Shown here: in pieces, positions 1 through 6,188 of the stretch
Position numbering within the stretch: the stretch's first letter is position 1
Layout: each line of letters opens with the position of its first letter
Origin: Paratractidigestivibacter sp963605405
GTDB lineage: Bacteria; Actinomycetota; Coriobacteriia; Coriobacteriales; Atopobiaceae
Direction: 5' to 3'
DNA: 8,889 bases
Assembly (NCBI GenBank): GCA_963605405.1
Contig: CAVCUP010000046.1
Location: 1-8,889, forward strand
Translations under genes and position numbers: made by a program
Notes under the pieces: model-generated
What the model was told of the DNA's origin: nothing
The model's input: only the letters and a program-made list of their open reading frames with translations
The model's database searches: none

Positions 1-486
1 ATGGGCACCCGCTGCGGCACCGTCGACCCCGCCACCGTCTTCTTCCTCTCTCGTGAGGGCGGCTATTCGATCGACGAGATCGACACCATGATGAACAAGC
101 AATCCGGCCTGCTCGCTGTGTCCTCCAAGTCCAACGACTCTCGTGACATCGAGGAGGGCGCCGAGGCCGGCGACGAGAAGTGCCAGATGGCCCTCGACAT
201 GTTCTACTACCGCACCGCTCAGCTCACCGCCGAGATGGTCTGCTCTATGGAGGGCGCCGACACCTTCGCCTTTACCGCCGGCATCGGCGAGAACTCCGCC
301 ACCATGCGTCAGGGCGTTGCCGACCGCCTCGCCTGGATGGGCGTCAAGCTCGATCCCGAGCTCAACGCCATCCGCTCCGACGAGCCCCGCGTGATCTCCA
401 CGCCCGACTCCAAGATCAAGGTTCTCGTCGTCCCGACGAACGAGGAGTACATGATCGCCCTCGACGTCGCCGAGCTCCTCGGCTAG
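1..486 (+). CDS. ackA: Acetate kinase, C-terminal part (5' end outside window)
   Basis: Acetate kinase transfers phosphate between acetyl phosphate and ADP, giving acetate and ATP in the cytoplasm; it is the last step of the Pta-AckA fermentation route. About 161 of the usual roughly 400 residues are visible. The first visible codon is ATG, but the text MGTRCGTVDPA is an internal motif of the family, so the gene begins upstream of the window; R4 here matches the family's conserved active-site arginine. Other landmarks are the glycine-rich FTAGIGENS at residues 91-99 and the C-terminal PTNEEYMIA, whose TNEE is a conserved acetate kinase signature. The reading frame is intact to TAG and is followed by a strong intrinsic terminator, so it is the last gene of its transcript. 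Its usual partner pta is not adjacent: it lies at the other end of the window on the opposite strand. Confidence 0.95.
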   Translation: MGTRCGTVDPATVFFLSREGGYSIDEIDTMMNKQSGLLAVSSKSNDSRDIEEGAEAGDEKCQMALDMFYYRTAQLTAEMVCSMEGADTFAFTAGIGENSATMRQGVADRLAWMGVKLDPELNAIRSDEPRVISTPDSKIKVLVVPTNEEYMIALDVAELLG

Positions 487-512
487 TCGCAAAGCTTCCC
501 GCTTGACCTTTG

Positions 513-548
513 CGCCCCGCGGCATCGCGCCGTGGGGCGTTTTTTGTT
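513..548 (+). terminator. Intrinsic terminator of ackA
   Basis: An 11-bp stem pairs 513-523 with 529-539 around the 5-nt loop ATCGC, with a single G-T pair (519/533). It is followed immediately by a run of six T (540-545). This is the textbook intrinsic-terminator form and lies 26 nt after the ackA stop. Confidence 0.92.
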
Positions 549-622
549 TCCGGCTATGCTGCCTTCAGTGATTGCGATAACTGGTCATTCGTACATTTTA
601 TAAACATACCATGCTACTAGGA

Positions 623-651
623 TTTAAATTCACGCTTTAGTTGGGTATAGT
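623..651 (+). promoter_or_regulatory. Candidate sigma-70-type promoter for the amino-acid transporter cluster
   Basis: In the AT-rich spacer between the ackA terminator and the binding-protein gene, TATAGT (646-651, five of six matches to TATAAT) lies 17 nt after TTTAAA (623-628, four of six matches to TTGACA). Transcription would then start near 658 and leave a leader of about 55 nt. The -35 hexamer overlaps the 8-nt palindrome ATTTAAAT (622-629), which could be incidental in AT-rich sequence. A second possible pair, TTGCGA (572-577) and TTTTAT (596-601) with an 18-nt spacer, cannot be excluded. This call rests on consensus matching alone. Confidence 0.45.
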
Positions 652-713
652 GAACCAAGCGTCCCGACCAGCTTTTTATCCGGGGACAACTCGATAGGGG
701 AGGATTTACCCAT

Positions 714-1694
714 ATGAAGAAGTTCATGCTCGATCGTCGTCAGGCCGTGCAGCTCGGCCTTGCTTCCGCCGCCACCTTCGGCCTCGTCGCCTGCTCCGAC
801 GGTCCTTCGGACTCCAACTCCAGCTCCGCGAGCTCCGAGTCCAGCTCTTCTGCCAGCACCGCCAACACCGATATCGATAAGGACGCCTTCGATGCGCTCG
901 TCGCCTCCGTCGAGCAGGCCGATGACGCGACCATCGAGGCGAGCTCCTGGGCCAAGGCCGTCAAGGAGAACGGCTCGCTTCGCATCGGCGCGACCCGCAC
1001 CTCGGTCCTTTTCTCGCAGCTCGACGAGACCACCGACAAGGTCTATGGCTTCGATGCCGGCCTGTACCTCGGCCTGACCCGCTATATCCTCGGCGACGAG
1101 GCCAAGTACGACTACACGCAGGTCACCTCCGACACCCGTGAGTCTGTTCTCCAGAACGACCAGGTCGACGCCGTCTTCGCGAGCTACACCATCAACGACA
1201 AGCGTAAGGAGCTCATCTCCTTCGCCGGCCCGTACCTGACCACCCAGCAGGCCATTCTCGTTCTCGCCGACAACACCGACATCAACTCCGTTGCCGACCT
1301 GGCCGGCAAGAAGGTCGCTGTCCAGTCCGGCTCTACCGGCCCCCAGCAGCTCGCCGACGCGTGTCCTGAGGCCGAGGCCCAGGAGTTCACCAAGGACGAC
1401 GAGTGCCGCGCCGCGCTTGAGCAGGGCCGCGTCGATGCTTACGTGGTCGACAACACCCTTCAGATGGGCAACGTCATCAAGAATCCCGGCAAGTATCGCA
1501 TTGCCGGCGAGGCCTTCGGCCCCGAAGACAAGCTCGGCATCGGCGTGCCCCTGGGCTCCGACGCGGTCGACTTCATCAACGGCTTCCTTAAGAAGTTCGA
1601 GGACGACGGCAAGTGGGCCGAGCTCTACAAGATCGTGATCTGCGACCGCACCGGCCTCAGCACTGTTCCCGAGCCCCCCGCTCTCGGCGCGTAG
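714..1694 (+). CDS. Amino-acid ABC transporter substrate-binding lipoprotein (GluB-like, family 3)
   Basis: This is the extracellular receptor of a polar amino-acid importer, tethered to the outer face of the membrane. The 326-residue protein starts with a lipoprotein signal peptide: basic MKKFMLDRR, a hydrophobic stretch and the lipobox LVAC with the lipid-bearing cysteine at C27. A Ser/Ala-rich linker (about 28-51) follows, then the binding domain. Family-3 landmarks are the ligand-arginine region TSDTRESVLQ (128-137), VDAVFASYTINDKRKELISFAGPYL in pieces at 141-165, and GKKVAVQSGSTG near 178-189, closest by eye to glutamate receptors of the GluB type. The ATG is preceded by AGGGGAGG (696-703) at a suitable distance. 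The gene is first in a cluster with two permeases and an ATPase, and a hairpin after its stop probably raises its expression above theirs. The adjacent arginines R8R9 hint at Tat export, but the motif is weak. The exact ligand is inferred. Confidence 0.9.
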   Translation: MKKFMLDRRQAVQLGLASAATFGLVACSDGPSDSNSSSASSESSSSASTANTDIDKDAFDALVASVEQADDATIEASSWAKAVKENGSLRIGATRTSVLFSQLDETTDKVYGFDAGLYLGLTRYILGDEAKYDYTQVTSDTRESVLQNDQVDAVFASYTINDKRKELISFAGPYLTTQQAILVLADNTDINSVADLAGKKVAVQSGSTGPQQLADACPEAEAQEFTKDDECRAALEQGRVDAYVVDNTLQMGNVIKNPGKYRIAGEAFGPEDKLGIGVPLGSDAVDFINGFLKKFEDDGKWAELYKIVICDRTGLSTVPEPPALGA

Positions 1695-1716
1695 CCGATT
1701 CATCACCGCTCGATTT

Positions 1717-1761
1717 GGGCCCTCTCGGCCGGCTTAGGCCGCGGGGGCCCTTCCGTTGTTT
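1717..1761 (+). terminator. Hairpin between binding protein and permease (probable attenuating terminator)
   Basis: The arms 1717-1730 and 1737-1750 pair over 14 positions with one mismatch and one G-T pair, around the loop GGCTTA. The downstream sequence TTCCGTTGTTT (1751-1761) is T-rich but not a clean T run. It lies 22 nt after the binding-protein stop and just before the permease's Shine-Dalgarno sequence. Such hairpins commonly cause partial termination or protect the upstream message, so that the receptor is made in excess over the membrane components. Confidence 0.7.
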
Positions 1762-1772
1762 AGGAGGTTCCG

Positions 1773-2432
1773 GTGGGCATAGCCGAGCTCTTGTCTACTT
1801 ACGGCCCGAACTACCTTACGGCGCTTCTCACCACTTGGAGACTTACGGCCGTCTCGTTCGTTCTTGTGATGGTCATGTCTATTCTGATCACCGTCATGCG
1901 AGTTTGCCCGTTCAAGCCGCTCCGCCTGCTCGGGGACCTGTACGTTCAGGTTTTTCGCAACGTTCCCGGCGCCGTGCTCATCCTCATCGTGGTCTACGCC
2001 TTACCATATCTGAAGATCGTCCTCGACTACGAGCCGAGCGTCATTGTGGTCACGGTGCTTCTCGGCTCCTCGTTCGGGTCCGAGAACTTCATGACGGGCA
2101 TCAACACCATCGGAGTCGGCCAAATCGAGGCCGCCCGGTCCATCGGCCTCTCTTTCGGGCAGATTATCCGAAAGATCGTGATCCCCCAGGCGCTGCGCTC
2201 GACCGTGCTTCCCATGACGAACCTGCTCATCGCCGTGATGCTCACGACGGCCCTCGGCTCCCAGGTGCCGATGAGCCCGCAGGAGCTCACCGGCCTCGTG
2301 AGCTATATCAATACGCGTGAATCCGCGGGCATCGCCACCTTCTTCATATCCGCCTGCGGATACATCGCGACTGCCCTCGTCATCGGCTTCGCGGGCAACA
2401 AGCTTGACGAGAAAGTGAGGATCGCACGATGA
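1773..2432 (+). CDS. Amino-acid ABC transporter permease 1 (GluC-like, HisM/ArtQ family)
   Basis: This is one of two membrane subunits forming the translocation path of the importer. The 219-residue protein has about five hydrophobic segments (near 24-43, 58-80, 89-101, 143-162 and 187-207). It carries the cytoplasmic EAA loop starting EAARSIGLS at 119 and ending IPQAL near 141, which docks onto the ATPase. The GTG start at 1773 is chosen because AGGAGG (1762-1767) lies 5 nt upstream and because the first membrane segment then starts at the usual place. Its last codons overlap the next gene in an ATGA arrangement, which implies translational coupling with the second permease. The role is clear from the family; glutamate specificity is inferred from resemblance to GluC. 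Confidence 0.88.
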   Translation: MGIAELLSTYGPNYLTALLTTWRLTAVSFVLVMVMSILITVMRVCPFKPLRLLGDLYVQVFRNVPGAVLILIVVYALPYLKIVLDYEPSVIVVTVLLGSSFGSENFMTGINTIGVGQIEAARSIGLSFGQIIRKIVIPQALRSTVLPMTNLLIAVMLTTALGSQVPMSPQELTGLVSYINTRESAGIATFFISACGYIATALVIGFAGNKLDEKVRIAR

Positions 2433-3262
2433 GCGCAAAGTACGCCGCCGCGCCGTCCATGCGCGACGCCCTTTATGAGCCGCCGGGACCGAAGACCCGC
2501 AAAAAGATGCTCGTTGGCACCGTCGTGACGCTCGCGTCCGTCCTGGCTCTCGCAGCGTGGATTGTTTACCGTTTCTGGGTTACCGGACAGCTCTCCGCTC
2601 GGTATTGGCAGCTCTTTTCCTGGAGAACGACGTGGATCTACCTTGGTCGCGGCCTTCTCGGCACCTTTGAGGTCGCGCTGACTTCCGCAGCCATTGCCAT
2701 CGTCCTCGGACTTGCGCTCATGCTCGGGCGCACCGGGCGCTTTGCCTGGCTCCGCGTCGTCTGCGCGGCTATAACGAACTTCTTCCGTGGGGTGCCCAGC
2801 CTGCTCTTTATTTATTTCTTCTTCTTTACCATGCCTTCTGTGGGCATCTCGATGCCTCCGTTCTGGATGATGGTCCTGCCCATCTCGTTCGCCGCGTCCG
2901 GCGTACTCGCCGAGGTGTTCCGCGCGGGCATGAACGCGGTTCCGAAGGGCCAGACCGAGGCGGGGCTGTCCATCGGCCTTTCTCCCTGGAAGGTCAAGAC
3001 AAAGATCGTCATGCCCCAGGCTATTCGCTTCGTCATCCCGTCGCTCATCAGCCAGCTCGTGGTCGTCGTCAAGGACACCGCCCTCGCTTATGTGGTGAGT
3101 TACCCTGACCTTATGCAGAATGCCCAGGTTCTGCGCACCAACTACGATGCGATGGTCTCGACGTTCCTCGTGGTCGGGCTTATCTACATCGTCATCAACT
3201 ATTTGATCAACAAGGCGTCCGTGTACGTTTCTCGCCGCACCGGCACAAAGATCATTCGATAG
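2429..3262 (+). CDS. Amino-acid ABC transporter permease 2 (GluD-like)
   Basis: This is the second membrane subunit, expected to pair with the preceding permease. Its 277 residues include a hydrophilic N-terminal extension (1-26, ending PKTRKK), a first membrane segment near 27-48, further segments near 79-100, 124-160, 200-222 and 243-262, and an EAA loop starting TEAGLSIGLS at 176 and ending MPQAI at 199. The longer N-terminus with an extra membrane segment is what distinguishes GluD-type from GluC-type subunits. The ATG overlaps the stop of the previous gene by 4 nt, and GAGG (2417-2420) within that gene lies 8 nt upstream. A gap of 27 nt separates it from the ATPase gene. Confidence 0.88.
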   Translation: MSAKYAAAPSMRDALYEPPGPKTRKKMLVGTVVTLASVLALAAWIVYRFWVTGQLSARYWQLFSWRTTWIYLGRGLLGTFEVALTSAAIAIVLGLALMLGRTGRFAWLRVVCAAITNFFRGVPSLLFIYFFFFTMPSVGISMPPFWMMVLPISFAASGVLAEVFRAGMNAVPKGQTEAGLSIGLSPWKVKTKIVMPQAIRFVIPSLISQLVVVVKDTALAYVVSYPDLMQNAQVLRTNYDAMVSTFLVVGLIYIVINYLINKASVYVSRRTGTKIIR

Positions 3263-3289
3263 CCAACAAGCGCCTTGGAAGGAAACAAC

Positions 3290-4048
3290 ATGACTGAATC
3301 TAAGCAGGGCGCTCAGCCCGTCATCGAGCTTCGCGGCGTCGATAAGCACTACGGTGACCTTCACGTGCTCAAGGACATCAACCTTACGGTCGACCGCGGC
3401 GAGGTCGTCGTGGTCATCGGGCCTTCCGGTTCCGGCAAGTCGACGATGTGTCGCGCTATCAACCGCCTGGAGACCATCGATTCCGGCCAGATTCTCATCG
3501 AGGGAAACCCCCTGCCGCAAGAAGGCAAGGAGCTCACGCAGATGCGCGCTGAGCTTGGCATGGTCTTCCAAAGCTTCAATCTCTTTGCGCACATGACCAT
3601 CCTCGAGAACGTGACGCTCGGGCCCATCGAGGTGCTCGGGATGAAGAAGGACGAGGCCGAGAAGTGCGCGATGGACCTGCTCTCGCGCGTGGGCGTCGCC
3701 GAGCAGGCAAAGAAGGTGCCGGCCCAGCTCTCCGGCGGCCAGCAGCAGCGCGTCGCCATCGCCCGCTCCCTCGCCATGAACCCGAAGGCGATGCTCTTCG
3801 ATGAGCCCACCTCTGCCCTCGATCCCGAGATGATCAACGAGGTCCTCGACGTCATGGTCGGCCTCGCCAAGAAGGGCATGACCATGATCGTCGTGACCCA
3901 CGAGATGAACTTCGCCCGACGCGTGGCCGACCGCGTTATCTTCATGGCCGACGGCGCGATCGTCGAGACCGGCGCGCCGGATGAGTTCTTCGACCACCCC
4001 AAGACGGAACGCGCCCGCGACTTCCTCAACTCCATCAAGGGGCATTAA
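3290..4048 (+). CDS. Amino-acid ABC transporter ATP-binding protein (GluA/GlnQ-like)
   Basis: This is the ATPase that powers import. At 252 residues it is full length for the polar amino-acid group. Visible motifs in order: aromatic A-loop Y21, Walker A GPSGSGKS (44-51), Q-loop glutamine Q94 in VFQSFNLF, signature LSGGQQQR (147-154), Walker B MLFDEP (168-173) with E172 as the catalytic base, D-loop SALD, and switch histidine H204 in VTHEM. All catalytic residues are present. The frame could be extended to a TTG at 3275, but that codon precedes the Shine-Dalgarno sequence AAGGA (3279-3283), which sits 6 nt before the ATG at 3290, so the ATG is preferred. Only 2 nt separate its stop from the following hydrolase gene. 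Confidence 0.93.
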   Translation: MTESKQGAQPVIELRGVDKHYGDLHVLKDINLTVDRGEVVVVIGPSGSGKSTMCRAINRLETIDSGQILIEGNPLPQEGKELTQMRAELGMVFQSFNLFAHMTILENVTLGPIEVLGMKKDEAEKCAMDLLSRVGVAEQAKKVPAQLSGGQQQRVAIARSLAMNPKAMLFDEPTSALDPEMINEVLDVMVGLAKKGMTMIVVTHEMNFARRVADRVIFMADGAIVETGAPDEFFDHPKTERARDFLNSIKGH

Positions 4049-4050
4049 CC

Positions 4051-4851
4051 ATGGCGACGTGCGTTTCCTGCGACACCTGCAAGCCTGAGTGCCCGGTGCG
4101 TGGCGGCGCGCCTGCCGCCCGGCCGCTCATCCTCGTGGCCCCGCGCTTCGAGGCCGGGCACCTGTACGGCGAGGAACGCTTGTCCCAGAACGAGACGGCC
4201 GTCAAGTGCTACGTCGATGCCATCTTCGAGGCCGGTGGCCTTCCCGTTACGATGTGCATCACGGAGGATTCGGCTCTTATCGCCGAGTACGTGCGCCGAG
4301 CCGACGGGGTCTGCCTTCCGGGCGGGCCCGACGTGAGCCCCCGCTTGTGGGGAGATTTCTCTGAGTACCCTGGATGTACCGCGTGTCCCGAGCGCGATGC
4401 CTTTGAGCTGGCGCTTATTCGCGAATGCGTCGCCGACGACAAGCCTCTCTTCACAGTGTGCCGCGGAACGCAGATGCTGAACGTCGCCCTCGGCGGCACG
4501 CTCAATATGGATGTGCCGAGCATCCCGCGGAAGGGGAGAGGCCCCGTTCGAAACCACTCGAACCTTATGCATGAGCCGAGCCATGACGTGCTCATCGACG
4601 AGGGCACCCTGCTTTATCGCGCTTGCGGGGGAGAGACCCGCTATGCCGTCAACTCCGCGCACCACTGTTGCGTGGAGCGTCTCGGTCACGGGCTCGTGCA
4701 ATCCGCCCGTTCCGATGACGGCATCCCCGAGGCCATCGAGTACCCTGGCAAGAAGTTTGTCCTCGGCGTCCAATGGCATCCCGAGTACACCTGGTACAAC
4801 GAGGACGCCGACTTCGCCCTCTGGAAGTCGTTCGTCGCCGCGTGCCGTTAA
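4051..4851 (+). CDS. Class I glutamine-amidotransferase-like hydrolase (peptidase C26, gamma-glutamyl-GABA hydrolase-like) with a Cys-rich N-terminus
   Basis: This family hydrolyses gamma-glutamyl bonds; PuuD, for example, frees GABA from gamma-glutamyl-GABA. The 266-residue protein has the oxyanion-loop motif GGPDV (91-95), the nucleophile C137 in TVCRGTQMLN, the following LGGTLN, and the catalytic H243 and E245 in GVQWHPE, so a Cys-His-Glu triad is complete. It begins 2 nt after the ATPase stop behind AAGGGG (about 4037-4042), so it belongs to the transporter cluster; it may act on a gamma-glutamyl compound connected with the imported amino acid (inferred). It is odd in two ways: residues 4-15 read C-x2-C-x2-C-x3-C-P, the spacing of a ferredoxin-type cluster motif not usual in this family, and the protein has about 15 cysteines. 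An alternative GTG start at 4096 would remove this motif but has no evident ribosome binding site. The exact substrate is unknown. Confidence 0.82.
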   Translation: MATCVSCDTCKPECPVRGGAPAARPLILVAPRFEAGHLYGEERLSQNETAVKCYVDAIFEAGGLPVTMCITEDSALIAEYVRRADGVCLPGGPDVSPRLWGDFSEYPGCTACPERDAFELALIRECVADDKPLFTVCRGTQMLNVALGGTLNMDVPSIPRKGRGPVRNHSNLMHEPSHDVLIDEGTLLYRACGGETRYAVNSAHHCCVERLGHGLVQSARSDDGIPEAIEYPGKKFVLGVQWHPEYTWYNEDADFALWKSFVAACR

Positions 4852-4870
4852 GCCCAAGGCCGTTCTGGCT

Positions 4871-4982
4871 GAGACCCCTCACCCGTCGCACGCGTCTGCC
4901 TATCTGCGCTCAGCGCTCGCTTCGCTCGCTCACTTCGTGAATCGCGCAGATAGGCAGACGCGTGCGACGGGTGAGGGGTCTC
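4871..4982 (+). repeat. Hairpin element 1: 39-bp perfect arms around the conserved core (downstream of the C26 hydrolase)
   Basis: The arms 4871-4909 and 4944-4982 are perfect reverse complements over all 39 positions. They enclose a 34-nt core (4910-4943) that begins TCAGCGCTCGC, continues TTCGCTCGCTC and ends AATC. It starts 19 nt after the hydrolase stop, and its core reads in gene sense on the + strand. No T run follows the distal arm, so it is not a canonical intrinsic terminator, although no other terminator is visible for the transporter cluster. Two small stems can be drawn inside the core: AGCG with CGCT (4912-4915/4923-4926) and TCAC with GTGA (4930-4933/4937-4940). The arm sequence is unrelated to those of elements 2 and 3. 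Confidence 0.9.
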
Positions 4983-5002
4983 CTGCTCCGTAAATTCTCG
5001 CT

Positions 5003-5103
5003 GCTCGCTCTCGGGCCCCGGCCCCGGTTCATGCGATTTCGCGTAAGCGAGCGAGCGAAGCGAGCGCTGAGCAATGAACCGGGGCCGGGGCCCGAGAGCG
5101 AGC
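5003..5103 (-). repeat. Hairpin element 2: 30-bp perfect arms around the conserved core (downstream of the epimerase gene)
   Basis: The arms 5003-5032 and 5074-5103 pair perfectly over 30 bp; an inner GC/GC pair (5033-5034/5071-5072) follows with A5073 bulged. The 36-nt core is 5035-5070. On the - strand it starts TCAGCGCTCGC and ends AAATC, matching elements 1 and 3. It lies 15 nt beyond the epimerase stop, in the same orientation relative to that gene. The arms are extremely GC-rich. Only 20 nt separate it from element 1, so two cruciform-capable sequences sit back to back in the convergent gap. No T run follows on the - strand. Confidence 0.9.
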
Positions 5104-5118
5104 GGACAGTTTAGCCTT

Positions 5119-6003
5119 CTAGAACGGCGTCACGGTGAAGGCGAGCTCGGTGGACTCGCCGGGTGCGAGGACGATCGTGTCGCGCTTCTCCTCGAAGACG
5201 CCGGATTCGTCGTAGGCTGAGGCGCAACCGTGCCAGGGTTCGAGGGCGACGAACGGGGCCGTGCTGCTCGCGCTCCATACGCCGAAGTAGTCGAATCCGG
5301 GGAATTCGAGCTCGACGCCGTGGCCGCTCTTCTTGCCGACGAGGCTCACGCGGTTTCCGGGGACGTCGCAGAGCACGATGGTGAGGCTCTCGTCGATAAC
5401 GGCGTGGGAGAGGTCGAACTCGCGCGCGTTCTCGAAGAGGGTCGTCGTCTTGTTGAAGTCGTGGATGCCGGCCTCGTCGATAGCGGGGATCTTCGCGGTC
5501 CAGGCCTCAGGGAAGACCAACTTGTAGTCGTCGAACGTTTCGCCCTCTGCGCCCGGAGCGGGGACGTTGAAGGCCGGGTGCCCGCCGAGGGTGAACGGCA
5601 GGTCCGCGTCGCCGGTGTTCGTCACCTTAAAGGACTGCGTGAGCGAGGTCCCGTCCACGGAATACGTCATGTTGAGCTTGAAGTCGAACGGGTAGGCCTC
5701 TCGGGTCTCGGGAGTCGAGTTGAGTTCGAAGGTCACCGCGTCGTCTGTTTGCTTGGCAACGGCGTGGTCGTAGAGGCGCGCGATGCCGTGGCGCTTGAGG
5801 CGGACCGGTCCCTGGGCGCTCTCGGCCTCGTCGCCGACGAGGCAGCCGACGATGGGGAAGAGGACCGGTGCGCGGCGCGGCCAGAACTCGGGGTCGCCCT
5901 GCCAAAGATACTCGGACTCGCCAACCTTGAGGCTCATGAGCTGAGCGCCCATGGAGTCCACGGTCGCCTCGAGCCCGTTCTTCTTGATTGTCGTCAATGA
6001 CAT
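5119..6003 (-). CDS. Aldose 1-epimerase family protein (LacX/YeaD-like galactose-mutarotase fold)
   Basis: Members interconvert alpha and beta anomers of sugars, or act on sugar phosphates, in the cytoplasm; the substrates of the LacX-like branch are poorly defined. The 294-residue protein shows the expected landmarks: an N-terminal beta region with LWQGDPEFWPRRAPVLFPIVG near 33-53, histidine H72 in KRHGIAR, histidine H142 in LGGHPAFNVP, and the catalytic glutamate E255 in ALEPWHG, so the key residues are present. The frame stays open another 56 codons upstream, but that stretch is Arg-rich and unlike the family. The ATG at 6003 begins MSLTTIKKNG, with GAAGGG 8 nt upstream, and is the better start. 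It stands alone, convergent with the hydrolase and divergent from pckA, so its physiological link to the neighbours is not evident. Confidence 0.88.
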   Translation of the reverse strand: MSLTTIKKNGLEATVDSMGAQLMSLKVGESEYLWQGDPEFWPRRAPVLFPIVGCLVGDEAESAQGPVRLKRHGIARLYDHAVAKQTDDAVTFELNSTPETREAYPFDFKLNMTYSVDGTSLTQSFKVTNTGDADLPFTLGGHPAFNVPAPGAEGETFDDYKLVFPEAWTAKIPAIDEAGIHDFNKTTTLFENAREFDLSHAVIDESLTIVLCDVPGNRVSLVGKKSGHGVELEFPGFDYFGVWSASSTAPFVALEPWHGCASAYDESGVFEEKRDTIVLAPGESTELAFTVTPF

Positions 6004-6172
6004 GATTTCTACCCTTCTCGGAAAACTGTCGACCACCCGTAGAACTTTACCGTTTAGCAACGTCTTTTCGGGGGACAATGCCGGTTGTGAGCGCCGGCGA
6101 GCCCGGGCGTTCCGCAAACGGTTTATTGATCGGGTCCCCTGTCGCCGTCGTCGCGCTCGGGACGCGCACAAA
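6004..6172. promoter_or_regulatory. Divergent intergenic region between the epimerase gene and pckA
   Basis: This spacer must hold the promoters of both divergent genes. On the - strand, TAAAGT or TAAACG are weak -10 candidates upstream of the epimerase gene, with no well-spaced -35. On the + strand no convincing -10/-35 pair for pckA is visible. No operator palindrome or known riboswitch is recognised. The role is inferred from gene orientation alone. Confidence 0.45.
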
Positions 6173-6188
6173 AGGAGGCACTCTTTTG
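6173..6188 (+). promoter_or_regulatory. Shine-Dalgarno sequence and TTG start of pckA
   Basis: AGGAGG (6173-6178), preceded by further A residues, stands 7 nt before TTG at 6186. It decides the start: the in-frame ATG at 6078 would add 36 residues with no family resemblance and has no comparable ribosome binding site. Confidence 0.85.

Noticed and set aside
661..687. Possible leader hairpin (GTCCC with GGGAC) before the binding-protein gene
   Set aside because: The stem is only 5 bp around a 17-nt loop, too weak to support a riboswitch or attenuator call, and it matches no RNA family I recognise.
719..760. Twin-arginine (Tat) signal in the binding lipoprotein
   Set aside because: An RR pair is present at residues 8-9, but the rest of the Tat consensus is poor. 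The lipobox with C27 is sufficient to explain export as a lipoprotein.
2303..4045. A 580-codon open frame on the - strand opposite the permease 2 and ATPase genes
   Set aside because: It lies antisense to genes with complete ABC transporter motifs and has the His/Asp/Arg-rich composition of an antisense shadow in GC-rich DNA. The same applies to the - strand frames at 630-1706 and 6531-7838.
4871..5103. CRISPR array or ordinary transposon ends as an explanation for the repeats
   Set aside because: There are no regularly spaced direct repeats, the units are palindromic with variable arms, and no transposase gene, shared terminal repeats or target duplications are seen.
6004..6171. A 56-codon N-terminal extension of the epimerase gene
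   Set aside because: It is Arg-rich, runs through the divergent promoter region, and a good Shine-Dalgarno sequence precedes the ATG at 6003.
6078..6185. An ATG 36 codons upstream of the chosen pckA start
   Set aside because: The added residues show no resemblance to PEP carboxykinases and the ATG has no good ribosome binding site, whereas AGGAGG lies 7 nt before the TTG at 6186.
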